The notes beneath the pieces were generated by a model. It saw only the letters and a program-made list of their open reading frames with translations. It was not told where the DNA came from and made no database searches. Source: Chionis minor (lineage: Eukaryota; Chordata; Aves; Charadriiformes; Chionididae). From it: 64,000 bases of DNA. The first letter of the stretch is position 1. The number at the start of each line of letters is the position of its first letter. Positions 1 to 10,519 of this stretch are shown here, one piece after another. Position numbers and translations under genes: made by a program. Where the stretch lies: assembly GCA_013398295.1 (NCBI GenBank), contig VZSF01005686.1, positions 922,155 through 986,154 on the forward strand, read 5' to 3'.

Positions 1-42
1 TGAAATTCTTGATATAACTCTCAATAAGCCCAGAGGGAGGGT

Positions 43-340
43 GTGAGCGCCGCAAGGCCACGCCCCCCGCCGCACCCCATTGGTCCGCGCCGGAGGGGGC
101 GGGGCACGGCCGAGCCCGGCCCTGGCATTGGCCGCCGGCCACGTCGCTCCCCAGGCCGGCGGGGGCGGCCGGCCGGCGCGGCGGNGCTGGGAGCGCGCGG
201 GTTCCCCCTTGCGCAGGGGAGCGGGCGGCGCCGCCGTGCGGTTGCGGCGCGGAGCGCGGGTGGGCGCGCATCCTCCGCGGCCTGCGGCGGAGGACGCGCC
301 CGGCCCCGGCCGTCCTCCCCCGCCGCTCGGCTTTATATTT
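43..340. promoter_or_regulatory. CpG island promoter at left edge
   Basis: A sharply bounded GC-rich block with very many CpG dinucleotides stands out from the AT-rich, CpG-poor DNA that fills the rest of the window. It contains a GC box (GGGGGCGGGG, 95-104), C-rich Sp1-type runs near 61-70, and two inverted CCAAT boxes (ATTGG at 79-83 and 127-131). One undetermined base lies at 185. Avian CpG islands of this type nearly always mark a transcription start. Long open frames cross it, but stop-poor frames are expected at this GC content and are not evidence of coding. Direction is unresolved: the TATA-like element and donor-like site to the right favour a rightward transcript, while the inverted CCAAT boxes would also suit a divergent or leftward one. 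The gene is not recognised. Confidence 0.85.
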
Positions 341-342
341 AA
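334..342 (+). promoter_or_regulatory. TATA-like element at the CpG-island border
   Basis: TATATTTAA lies exactly where the GC-rich block ends. If used on the + strand it predicts transcription starts near 360-370. A TATA element next to a CpG island is less common than a TATA-less island and often goes with tissue-restricted or inducible genes. This is inference from position and motif only. Confidence 0.4.
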
Positions 343-360
343 TAGATGCCTTTTCATCTA

Positions 361-605
361 TAATTCAGGCTGCTCCGACTCCAGCCCTGTCTCGGCTCCC
401 ATTTGCGCCTGCACACCTTTCTCCTTCTCCGTCCCGGAGGGTCAAGGCGAGATAACCCACCGAAGGAAGGCAGGGAGGAAGGAGGGGAGCTGCTCTGCTG
501 GGTTGGGTTCTGGCTGCTTAAACACTGAACTGGAAAAAACCACTCCTCTCCGTGGTCTGATAAATAATAAAAGTGGTCGTTTCTCCTTCCCCGTAAATGA
601 CACAG
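361..605 (+). other. Possible non-coding first exon of an unidentified gene
   Basis: The start is placed about 25-30 bp after the TATA-like element. The end is placed at CAG|GTAAAT (605/606), a good match to the vertebrate splice-donor consensus. The stretch keeps moderate GC and scattered CpGs, as expected of a 5' UTR on an island shore. The first ATG after the predicted start is at 597-599 and is followed by only two codons before the donor. Its context is poor (T at -3), so most or all of this exon would be untranslated. Another donor-like site, TGG|GTAAG, lies at 905/906 and could be used instead. No acceptor or coding exon that would continue this transcript was recognised in the window, so the next exon would lie beyond 64 kb or be a short one I missed. 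RNA-seq would settle it. Confidence 0.28.
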
Positions 606-1024
606 GTAAATTACCCCGCTTAGCCCACAAGGAAGCGTCACATGCCTGGAAGACGGTGTAATAAAATGCCAATGTATTACGGTATGAGTGACCTCAAAAG
701 TGTGACAAGAAGACGATTGTAGTGCATTATATATAGTGTGCTATATGTAGTGCCTTTTTCAGTGTTTTCTGAAGCGTGAATGAACCTTCATTTGACTGTG
801 CTTTTATTGCTAGCTTTTCTTGGCTTGAACTCGCAAGCCGTGTGACACAATACCTGTCCAATTCAGCGTGCCCGCGGACGTGGCCACGCTGGCTGCTGTT
901 TCTGGGTAAGCCTTTCGAATACATACACATACAAACCCCAAAGATAACATCAGCATTTGGCTTTTTTCTGTACGCAGTACTGCATCTAGATAATTTACAC
1001 ATTTTTGGCTGGTAGCACTGGCCC

Positions 1025-1059
1025 GCTAAAGATCCTGCTAAAGATCCGCTAAAGATTTT
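1025..1059 (+). repeat. Three-copy 11-12 bp tandem repeat
   Basis: The word GCTAAAGATCC/T occurs three times head to tail, starting at 1025, 1037 and 1048. The last copy has drifted to GCTAAAGATTT. This is a small local duplication with no visible function. Confidence 0.8.
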
Positions 1060-1348
1060 ACATTTTCAGACGTAGGCTCCTACCTTTAGACTCCCATATG
1101 CAAGTGCGTATATGACACACCGTTAACTAACAGTGGAAGTTGCTTCTGTCTGTCAGAGGTCAGTAATTTGCATGGCTTGGTTTTGTGTGGTGCATGCTGA
1201 TAAATGCACATAGCCTTGCTAGTCCTACAGATGCAGACACTCTGTGTGTGAACGTTGTGCATCCTGTGATGTGTAAAGATTAAACCCTCTTACTTTTGCT
1301 GCGCTTTGTGTTTGTGTCCAAAAGCCTCCTGTTACAGATACACGCAGG

Positions 1349-1367
1349 AAAAAAAAAAAAAAAAAAA
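1349..1367 (+). repeat. Poly-A tract
   Basis: Nineteen consecutive A residues. There is no recognisable retroposed sequence immediately upstream, so it is annotated as a simple repeat rather than a retrogene tail. Confidence 0.9.
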
Positions 1368-3051
1368 TTGATCCTGGTTTGGATGACATCAAGTAATGGT
1401 AGCAAACGGAACTGAATCTAATAATAGTTTAAGAAAAATGTTCATTATGTAATACAGGAAGGATGCGAGAGCCCCAGCATTGAAAGTCAAGCAAGTGACA
1501 TGAAGGAGCAACCTCACTGCCAAACCACTTAGAAAAAGAATTCCATGAATGAATTAAGCGTGCAATTCTTTTCGTCTTTTAAAACACTAAGCAGAACAGC
1601 CATTAATAAAGAAGATAATTAGAACTACTAGCATTCTGTGTAATGCAGTCTGCTGCTGAAATACGGCGTGTTTACGTGTGTGTTAATGCACACATTTTTC
1701 CTGACACTAGTCATATCACAGTGGTATGGCATCACAGACGTTTTATAGCCTCATTCTACTAACATCACAGACATACAACATTCTTATTCTAATCACACCA
1801 TAGTCATTTCAATGTCACATTGTAGTCACATCACATAGCCTGGTAATAATTATTTAACTTTATTGCTAAGCTGAATAGTTTTCTGTTTGCTCAGGGATGA
1901 CTTTAACTTGTAGTCAGAACTGATTAGCACCTGCTTATAAATGAGTTCTTTTCGTGCATGGGGTTAGCCTCAGGAAAAGTTAGGAGGAGGAAAAAAAAAG
2001 TAAAATTTCAATGAACTGGTGACTGTTGGATTTAAACCCAACATGGTCACAAGTCACAATAATAGCATATTTTTGCTGTTTTCTGAACTTATTTTAGAAA
2101 GCCGGAGATGTTTATGTGCAGATCTGTCATGTTAATGTTTATGTGCTTGCTTTAAAATGCTGTAGTTCTTTAAATAATCATACATTATTAACCTCATGGA
2201 AGAAGCAAGTCTTCAGACCATAGAGTTTGCACAACAGATTGTAAAATTGAGGCCCAGAGTACCAAAGGGGCTCGAACTGGTACAACTGCTTCGAGTAATG
2301 GGACAAAATGAATAGAAAGGGCTGAGTTCTTGCGCAGGAGTTGTGACCACCCAGTGCAGCGTTACGCCACCTCTGAAATGTGAGGAACTGCTCTGAAACA
2401 TTTCCCATGTTCACTTGAGTAGCCATGTTTTATTCTCCAGTAAATGTTTATTTGCTCGCTGTTGTGTTTGAGAAAACTACAGTATTTGATGTTATGCTCT
2501 CCTCAAATGCAGCTATGTACTATTATTTACACCATTGCTTAATAGTCTCCTTTCTTTACCGTGATGTATTAGGCTTTTGGCTGCATATAAGAACACTGGA
2601 CTCCTAATCACATCATAACCTATTAAAATGACTTCTGTATTATAGCATATTAACTATTCATCCACATCATTGCTTGTTATCTTCGCCTCCATATTATTAT
2701 GTATCAAATTCTTTTCCCTATCATATTTGACTCAAATTCTAGCATGCTAGAAACTGACTCCAATTATTCTGTACTAGCTATAGTCAAATTGCACTAAATG
2801 GAATTGCTTACATTGTATCATACTGGCTACAGGCTCACACAATACATTATACATGAAACTGATTCACATTATGCTTAGCTAACTAAAGACTTTAATCTTG
2901 AAGTGTTGAGCATAAAATGCTATCATTCTTCACTGAACTGGCTCTGGTCACTTGATCATTTTGTACCTGGGATTGCCTCTTACAGACTGTTATTATTAAA
3001 GTAAAATGGCTTTTCCTCTCCTGCAGTTCTACCATTTTCTATGGAGAGCTG

Positions 3052-3069
3052 ATTCATATGCTAATGAAT
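3052..3069. promoter_or_regulatory. Palindromic POU-type site
   Basis: ATTCAT-ATGCTA-ATGAAT has perfect 6-bp inverted arms around an octamer-like ATGCTAAT (3058-3065). POU-domain factors bind such arrays as dimers. No expression or conservation evidence is available from the sequence itself. Confidence 0.3.
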
Positions 3070-4100
3070 AAGCTCTCTTACTTCATGCCATCGCACTGCA
3101 ACACTGCAACCTGACCTATGGTGTGCACCTATAGCATGTTCCCTTCAGTTCAGCACAGCGGAAGAATGCATTATAAACATTTGCTTGTGTGCTCAAATAG
3201 CAGGTTATGTGCTAGCTATTTAGCAATCCTTACTATTATCCCCGGAGGCTTGGTTTCTTAAATGTTGCTTAAATCATTAGCCAACACAGCCTGGGTCCCA
3301 TCTCCAACAGCAATTGTTCAAGGCCAAGTTGTCGGTTCTGCTGAGACCATTCAGGGTGCTCCTGATGATGTTGTCCCTAGAAAGAGAAGAGGTTTGGAGC
3401 TCAGTATGGCAGGTTAAGAACACACACTGTCACGGATAGTATTTTATCCATGAAGTAGTCCACCTCTGCGGGGCAGACATTTGCTCTGCTGGAGCTAGTG
3501 CTGGCATCGCTCTGTCCTCAACTTGGGCTTCTGCCACAAGTCGGTCTCATGGTAACCTCAGGAAATCCGGTTCTTACAAGAAGTACTGGGCCAAAAAAGT
3601 GATGCTTATCATATGCTGTGCTCCTAACCCCCAAAACTTCAGGGAGTCTATAAAGACAAGAGGGGAGAATGCCACAAAGGTGGGAGCAGCATGTGGAGAG
3701 GATTGTGGAGCCCCTGTTTTCTGCATACCCTTACAAACATGTTTCTCCTTACAAGCATGCTGCTTTTGTCCAGACTTTATACACCTAGTGGTCTGGATTT
3801 CAGGAGCTTGCTTCAGAGTTTCCTTTTCCTCTTGGGTGTAGGGATTGAACCAGGAGTCTTTATTTACACGAGCAGTTCAAATGAAGTCAATAAAAATATT
3901 TTGTGTAATGTAAACCACACATGACTATGGCATTTCAAAAAGCCAGGTAATTGAATTATAAATTATATTTATCTAATATACTCATTTTTGTAATTTCAAA
4001 ATGTATTTAATTGTTTTTCCGACTGGTTGTGAGAGCTCTAGGAAAGGAAAAAGACTTAAGCAAACACTTTGGGACTATATATTAGTCTGTACTCTTAAAT
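3070..4100. other. Non-coding stretch, no gene seen
   Basis: Between about 3,260 and 3,840 the composition is more balanced than in the surroundings and short frames are open on the + strand. I recognise no domain, splice pair or repeat family there. Confidence 0.5.
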
Positions 4101-4800
4101 AAACAGCAGTAGCTAAGTCAGTTAATGATGAATTATTCAAGCCAATCGAGCTGCTGAGACGGGGCAATAGTTGCAGAATCAGGCCCCTTTAATATGTCTT
4201 TCTTCAGGAAAATAAACTCAGTCCCTGGATAATCAAATCACAAAAGGGGCAGGTGACGACCTTTATTCCATTTGAATGGCAGAACTAAATTTAACTGAAT
4301 TTGCCATTTTTTTTGACTGACAAAGATTGCAAATGTCAGTTCATGGCTCTGAAGGGTCTACAAATGCACAAGCTGAAAACTGGCATTTTGCAGTGCCAGT
4401 GTTTAATCCCTGTCACTTTACAATACAGCAAGGTGCCAAACTCCCATTAATTATTGCTATTTATTTAAAGGTACAGATTAACGTACAGACTTGGATTGTT
4501 TGCTTGAAAGTGTTGGGGTTTTTTTCTCCCTCACAGGGCTTTAGTAACTATTTAGTAAAACAATAAAAATCAATTTGGATATGGCAAAAAGAGAATAATA
4601 AGCAAGTGCCATTTAAAATGCAATTATTGGACCACTTAAAAGAGATGTAATTGCATGTGGCACAAAAAGAAAAAAATGTTTTATTCTTTGCTACCCTTGT
4701 GTTATTTATTATGATGGAAGCAGCTGATGAATCAAAATACAGAAGCAGATTCCAACCAGTGTGCTTTTGTGTAAGGTGAAAATATTCCAAGACCTGCAAA
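4100..4800. promoter_or_regulatory. Candidate conserved non-coding element
   Basis: This block mixes homeodomain-type cores (TTAATGATGAATTATT near 4118-4135, ATTAATTATT near 4445) with unusually intact CpGs (for example AATCGAG, GAGACGG, GACGACC). It has little low-complexity or repeat sequence. That texture resembles developmental enhancers conserved across amniotes. It is inference only; alignment to chicken and other amniotes would decide. Confidence 0.3.
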
Positions 4801-5487
4801 TAACCTGATGTCTTATTGATGCTTTATCGTTTAAAAATAGAAGGAAAAAGACAGGGAAAGAAGGGAAGTCTAAAGGCTTTCAGACAAAACAATGTCTGAA
4901 GATAGCATTACTAAAGCATTTTCATTTCCATTGAAACGGTAATGTAAATATGATTGATGAAGTTATGCTGATGCAATGTTGACAGGATCAGAATGAGACC
5001 CAAAGCATGGAATTCGACCTCCTTTAGGCATTTACTTTGTTTTTCTGCTTTCAACTTCTGACCTGCTCCTTGCTTGCACAGAAAATAGAAAATGCTCAAT
5101 TTAAATCAATATATATACTCAAACTAACTTGCATTAGTGAGATTGACATCTTTACGTCCAGCTTTGAACCTAAATATCTTCTGTTTTTCAGTCCTATTCT
5201 GATGTCAGTCATGCCTCACCATTTACAAGAGGTTACTAAGGTAGTAAAGCTTGATTAAACTCTATGTCCTCTGGGGGAAAAAAAAACCCACTCGTTTGAC
5301 ATAGACATAGCTTCATTCTTTAAATTACAGATAGGCAGGCAGACAGATGACTGATTTCTCTTTAAAAGCATTGTGCTATTATGATCGCTTCTTCTTATTT
5401 CTAACACTTTTGCTTTTCATAATATTCCTGTTAAAGCAAGGGACCTAAGGTTTCGAGGTTTTGTGTTTTGGGGGTGGCATGTTTTGC
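4801..5487. other. Non-coding stretch, no gene seen
   Basis: AT-rich, with a short A run near 5,277-5,286. I recognise no exon, RNA gene or repeat family. Confidence 0.55.
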
Positions 5488-5515
5488 AATAAGTGATTCT
5501 ATGATTCTATGATGG
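5488..5515 (+). mobile_element. CR1 LINE 3'-terminal fragment
   Basis: Two tandem copies of the octamer ATTCTATG occur here. This short microsatellite is the signature 3' end of avian CR1 elements. Little recognisable CR1 3' UTR remains upstream, so this is an extremely 5'-truncated or decayed insertion on the + strand. Confidence 0.6.
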
Positions 5516-8500
5516 TAGAAATACTGCAACAGCTACAGTCTTTTATCGAGCAAATTATGCCCATCTATTTACCATCCACATGCACCGAAGGGAAGAACGC
5601 AGATTCCTGAACTGCATCCCTTTTCTATGCCCCAGTGGCAAGGTTGTGATTCTCAGAGAAACGTTGTTCTTCAGGGCTCCAAAGATGAAAAAGAGAAGGT
5701 GTGTGTCTTCCCCGTATGGGCTGCAGTAACCCGACTCTGAACATGCCACCATGTTCTGGGAAAGTACTTTGACGTAATTTGGGCTTTCTAGAGGCTAATT
5801 CCACTCAGAGTTCCTCTTGATGTGGAAGCCAGAATTCTGCAGAGTGCCCATGCAGAGCTGAGCCTGAAAGAAAGGATTAATCCAAATGAAATTACTCTTA
5901 TTAAAACAATGTGGGAAAATTACAGGTCTGTGTTTGGTATGCATTTAGGGAATAGCATATGTCACCAAATATCTTTGTATTCATTTATGTTCTGTTCAGT
6001 ATCCTAAAAATATTTAGATTCTGGACAAGAGAAAAAAAAATCTAAAAGATCCTAAAGCCACAATTTGACCTCCATACATTTACACTGTTCCATTCAGTGA
6101 CTTACTGGCCAGGTTCCTGAATAGGCAGGTTCCTGAATGGTTACACAAAGCCTTAAAGTGGATAATGTGTTATCGAGTGTGTGGTAAGTTATAATGTAAG
6201 CAAAGTAGAAATATACAGATAATAGGGCAGTACTTTCTCTTCATGGGAACTTACTGGGCACTCATAGAAAATAGTTTAGGGCAAGAATAAGACAAAGACT
6301 TTCATTGTTTTTCCTTTTTCACTACTAATAAATCACTGCTTCTACCTCCCATGTTGACAAGCAGCAGATGTTTCAACAGAAACTCCATCAAAGTTAGTCA
6401 TTTTGTCCTCTTCCTTATCAATGTTTCTGTCACTCTAAGGACGACGTGCCTCAGGAAATAAGTAAGCATCTATCTATAGGGGCATCACTCAGTCATGCTT
6501 AGACAATTATCACAGCAAAACACACCTCAGACTGATCAATAATTGCTTTCCTTGTCAAATTTCTGGATGTCACAAGCAACACCAAAGAGAGGGATCAGAC
6601 CAGAGCAAAGCCTTGTCTAGACAGGTAGATTAGATTGCTTTTAGTCCTAACAGAGGCAGGAGGGTGCTGCAGTTGTCCACAGCAGAGCCTAACAGGGCAC
6701 TCGTCTCCCTCTGCCCAGCCACTGGGCTTGGACAGACTTAGGTTGCGTGAACAAGGAAAATCCTCTCTCCCGGGGAGGACACCTTAGAATCAGAAAAAAA
6801 AGCAATATTAGGAATCGCTTGAAAGCGTCATAGATTTTTCGTGGCAGAGTTTGTTCTGACATATGCCAGAAAGTTGTTCTTTTCAGATGTATTTACAGGG
6901 ATCAGTGCTTAGAGTCCCTTTCATATCTCTGACTTTCCCCTTTATCTTTCTAAAGCTTGGATAGACTGAAGGCCTTCTGGCTGATTAGCCAGATCCATGC
7001 TTGCAAACCTCAGGCCTGCGATGAGGAGAGGATACTTGTTTCCAAGATACAACATTTTAGAAAATAGTAACTCAAGTCCATTCAGAGGCCTATCTAGACA
7101 TTCTTTTTCTGTGTAGTATATATCTATGTAACTATTTGTCACTGAAGACAGTAAATTTCTGCAATAAAAAAAGAAACCTATAGATTTTCTTAGACTGAAA
7201 GCCCAGATGAAATGCATGCAATGCGAGGAGAAGACACGTGAAGGCATAATACAAAAATGATAAGTTTGTCTCATTTCTGTAACTGGGAGGTCTTTTACTT
7301 TCAGCCATTACAAACTATGTCAGTCACTGTAAAACCAGATCCACCCTGCCTATGCTATTATCGTACCAGTGAGAAGTAGTAATTACAAAACCTTTTTTTT
7401 CCCACTGCTGCACTGCTGTCAATCCCCCAAAACACCTGCACAATTTAGTAAACTTCATATGCTGAACACCACTCATTTCAAAGGTGAACTTCAGCTATTC
7501 CTTGGCTTACATTACTGTTCAGCTGATTCTTGACTGAGAAATGCAGGGAATCTTATTGAAGAGGATTTTTTTCTTGCAATGTGAATGCCAGAGGACTTCA
7601 GGATAAACGATGGGAGTAGCCAGTTGTATTCAGCACAATAATACTGTTTGTTACTGACAGAAATAAGAATTTTTTTAATCCGGAAACTATGAAATTCTTA
7701 TTAACATGATTACATTTATATGAATGAAGAGACTGTCTCTGTTAGCCCTAGAGACACATATTTTTTACAGATGGCATAGCAAGAATTTTTCTCTGCACAC
7801 ATACCTATGCTAATACAAGAGAACTAGTGGAGTTGTAAGCCTTGAATTTTCTTTGCCATTAAGTATTTGGCCTTGAATCAAAGTCTTAAAACAGGAGTGA
7901 AAATCTCCATTCCATTGATAAGAGTGTTTGTTATCCCACTTTGGTCTGTGATGGGTCAGTGCCCTACATCTTCTCTATGGAGTAACTGCCCAGGTATTCC
8001 TCAGCTAGCCCCATCAGTCACTTGGAAGCATTTATTCTAAAATTTCATAATGTAAAAGCCAAAGCTTTTGCTGGTTTGGCATTCTTTGGCAATGACACGT
8101 CTATGGCAGAAGGGTAATCTCTCTTTTGGTTGTTTATTATAAAACGGATGTGAGCTTCCAAACAGGCTGCAGAAATTGAACCTAACTTGTCTTTCAGAAG
8201 CTCCTATGTTTCTGTCTTCCTAAAAATGGGAGGAAAAGGTCAATTGGTCTTGAATCTGAAATGTGCTCTGCCTGAACATAGGCTTTAAGACACTTGGAAC
8301 TCATTTCAAGACCAGGACCTGCATGTCTTAGTAATATTGAGAGGAAGTAATGTTGAAAACTCAGATCATCTCCACAAAATACAGACATAAGGCTCATTTT
8401 CATAATTCTTTCTTTAATTGGATGAAGTTAGCTTTAAAAATTATTATGTCAGTGTTCCCACATAGCCTAAGGCAACTCTGATTTAAAGTATACTGTCACA

Positions 8501-10239
8501 AATTCTGTTCTCATTAACACTGATATTGCTTATTCTGATGTGAAGTAGATCTTCTGTAAGACTGTAAGACCACTGAGAGGTATATAGTTAAAAAAACAAA
8601 GCTTGAAAAAACAGATCTAAAAATATCTTAGTTGTCTGAAGTTATGGACAGAATATAGGCATCTACCCTGGAATGCAATCCTGAAAGCCAGAACTTAAAT
8701 GACATCAAACTGGAGGAAGTTTCTCCACAACGTGCTTCAATTTACATAGTTAAAATTTCTGAGATGCTGAACTTTTCCTTTCGTGGCTGATCAAAAGCAT
8801 CTTAGTCTTGGTCTGTCTGAGCAACACAGGATCTACAAAGGAGATACTTTTCCTCTTCTCACTGAATAAAACAATGCATGCCTACAAAATCAAGCTTTGT
8901 GTAAAACACAGTGCGTATTGTTTTACCTTATTTTAGAACAACCGTGAAATTCATGCTTAAATGGTTTTAATATTCCTTTGGCCCAGAAGGCATTTACTCA
9001 ATTTTTGTCTTTAGAGATTCAAAACCACAACTCCTGGTTTCTGGAAGAACATCTTAACTGTATCTCCTGATGATGCTGTTTACATTGATATTAGGGTTAA
9101 AGCCCCACTGGGACAGGTTGTGTGTATGCTTACATTCCCTGCTCCATGAACCCTGTACATCCTGCGTAGTGTCAGTAAGCCTGAGCCTCCACAAATAACC
9201 AGTGAGTTTCAGGTTAAAACACTCTCCTAATGGGAGAGTGGTGCATGCTCAAATCACACAGGACAGACTGGGAAGAATCCTCTCCACTCTCCCAATCCCT
9301 TGGAGAATTGTCAGGAATTTCCAGCCTGTGATTCAAGTGCTCTTGGTAGTTCTTTGATCACTTCTAAGAGGTCTGTAACAGGTGATTCACAAGCATTTCT
9401 CCTAATAGTTATTTTCCGTTTCCTAAACAGCACTCTCGTTCTTGAAGAGAATCTGTAGGGAGGTGCAAATAGAAAACTTGTTCCAAATATTTCTACAACT
9501 TGTATAGCTACATGTTTTACAGGTGCTTTGTGCATAAATCACCACAGTAGTCAAAGTTCCTTCTTCTCTGACTGTTTTAAAGGAAAGAGTGGCCTCTCAT
9601 TCATTTTTGAAGGAGAGTGTTCTGGAATTTTTCACTCTTTTCATGTGTTCTAGAGGCAACCAAGGTGCCTCTGTGAGGGGCAGACAACTTGAGCATGGAC
9701 ATTTCAAGCACTAAATGGCTTCCTGGAGCTCAGCCTCACCTAATTTACTACCTCAAGTCCCATAAAAATTACCCAGACACTTTCCAAAATTTTAGCCACC
9801 GTGAACTGTATTATACAGAGGCACAAGGGGAGTTTCTGGGGTTTTTAAGCAGAGAAATGTCACAGAATGTCTTCATTATCCTGACTTTAAAAAATCAGAA
9901 TTAGAGAGTAATTAATCCTCCTTGAAGACATTTACATCTAAATAGCAGTAACTGATCTAATGAACTCAAATTTACTGTGCTACAATGAATATAGATCGTG
10001 GAACAAAGAATAGTTGAGAAAAAAGATTAATATTTATACGGTGTCATTTTTAAACAAAGCTATCCAGAATAATTAAGTGTGTGTGTATATAAGAAGGAGT
10101 TTCAGTAATTAGGAAGCATTCCTATGGTACATTTTATAGCTTAGGATGCAATGAAAAGTATTTTAATTTTATTTTAAAAAGTGGTCCATTCTGTTGAAAG
10201 AAAAGCACAGGATTTTTGTTTAGTTTTATAGATAAATAT
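5516..10239. other. Non-coding stretch, no gene seen
   Basis: About 4.7 kb of AT-rich DNA with only short random-looking frames. It includes a small direct repeat near 6,113-6,140 (CAGGTTCCTGAAT twice) and a perfect 8-bp-stem hairpin at 9220-9240. I see no recognisable exon or transposon. Confidence 0.55.
9220..9240. repeat. Short perfect hairpin
   Basis: CACTCTCC and GGAGAGTG form an 8-bp stem around a 5-base loop. No T-run follows and no matching longer precursor fold was seen, so it is not proposed as a small-RNA gene. Confidence 0.5.
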
Positions 10240-10284
10240 AGAAGCTCTTCTTGTTTTCACAGAAACTGCTGAAATCTTGGCCAC

Positions 10285-10292
10285 TGACGTCA
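10285..10292. promoter_or_regulatory. Full palindromic cAMP response element
   Basis: TGACGTCA is the perfect consensus site for CREB/ATF dimers. It retains its CpG in a CpG-depleted region, which hints at low germline methylation or selection. It sits in a GC-balanced patch (10,240-10,500) with several other CpGs, and an RFX-type site lies downstream. No TATA element or exon is evident nearby, so a distal element is more likely than a promoter. Confidence 0.45.
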
Positions 10293-10484
10293 ACAGAGCA
10301 AGCTTAGGCTCAAACAATACTTGTCAAATGTATTTCGTTCGATTTACAGCGATTTCTTACAAACGTTGCACATCTTCTAAATGCAGTAAACAGTGTCATC
10401 TAGAGGATATTTTTAAGTACTGCATGTCATCGACAACGTCTCTTCGACAAAGATTTTGACAAAGTAAAAGCATTAAGCTGGGCA

Positions 10485-10498
10485 GTTGCCATAGTAAT
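10485..10498. promoter_or_regulatory. RFX X-box-like site
   Basis: GTTGCC-AT-AGTAAT matches the bipartite RFX X-box pattern (GTNRCC, short spacer, RGYAAC) except for the final base. X-boxes drive ciliary and some neuronal genes, and CRE plus X-box pairing is known from several regulated promoters and enhancers. Use here is inference. Confidence 0.4.
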
Positions 10499-10519
10499 AC
10501 CCTCTAAAAAAAAAGAAAA

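Larger units (their letters stand above)
606..2985. other. Non-coding stretch, no gene seen
   Basis: AT-rich DNA without a recognisable exon. It holds a three-copy short tandem repeat at 1025-1059, a 19-base A run at 1349-1367, and a cluster of ATCACA/GTCACA words at 1715-1835. Nothing else stands out. Confidence 0.6.

Noticed and set aside
43..661. Open frames of 99 and 193 codons through the CpG island
   Set aside because: Low-complexity Arg/Pro/Ala/Gly-rich products expected from GC-rich, stop-poor DNA. They cross the likely promoter and contain an undetermined base.
9220..9240. Hairpin as a microRNA precursor
   Set aside because: An 8-bp stem is too short, and no known microRNA sequence was recognised here or elsewhere in the window.
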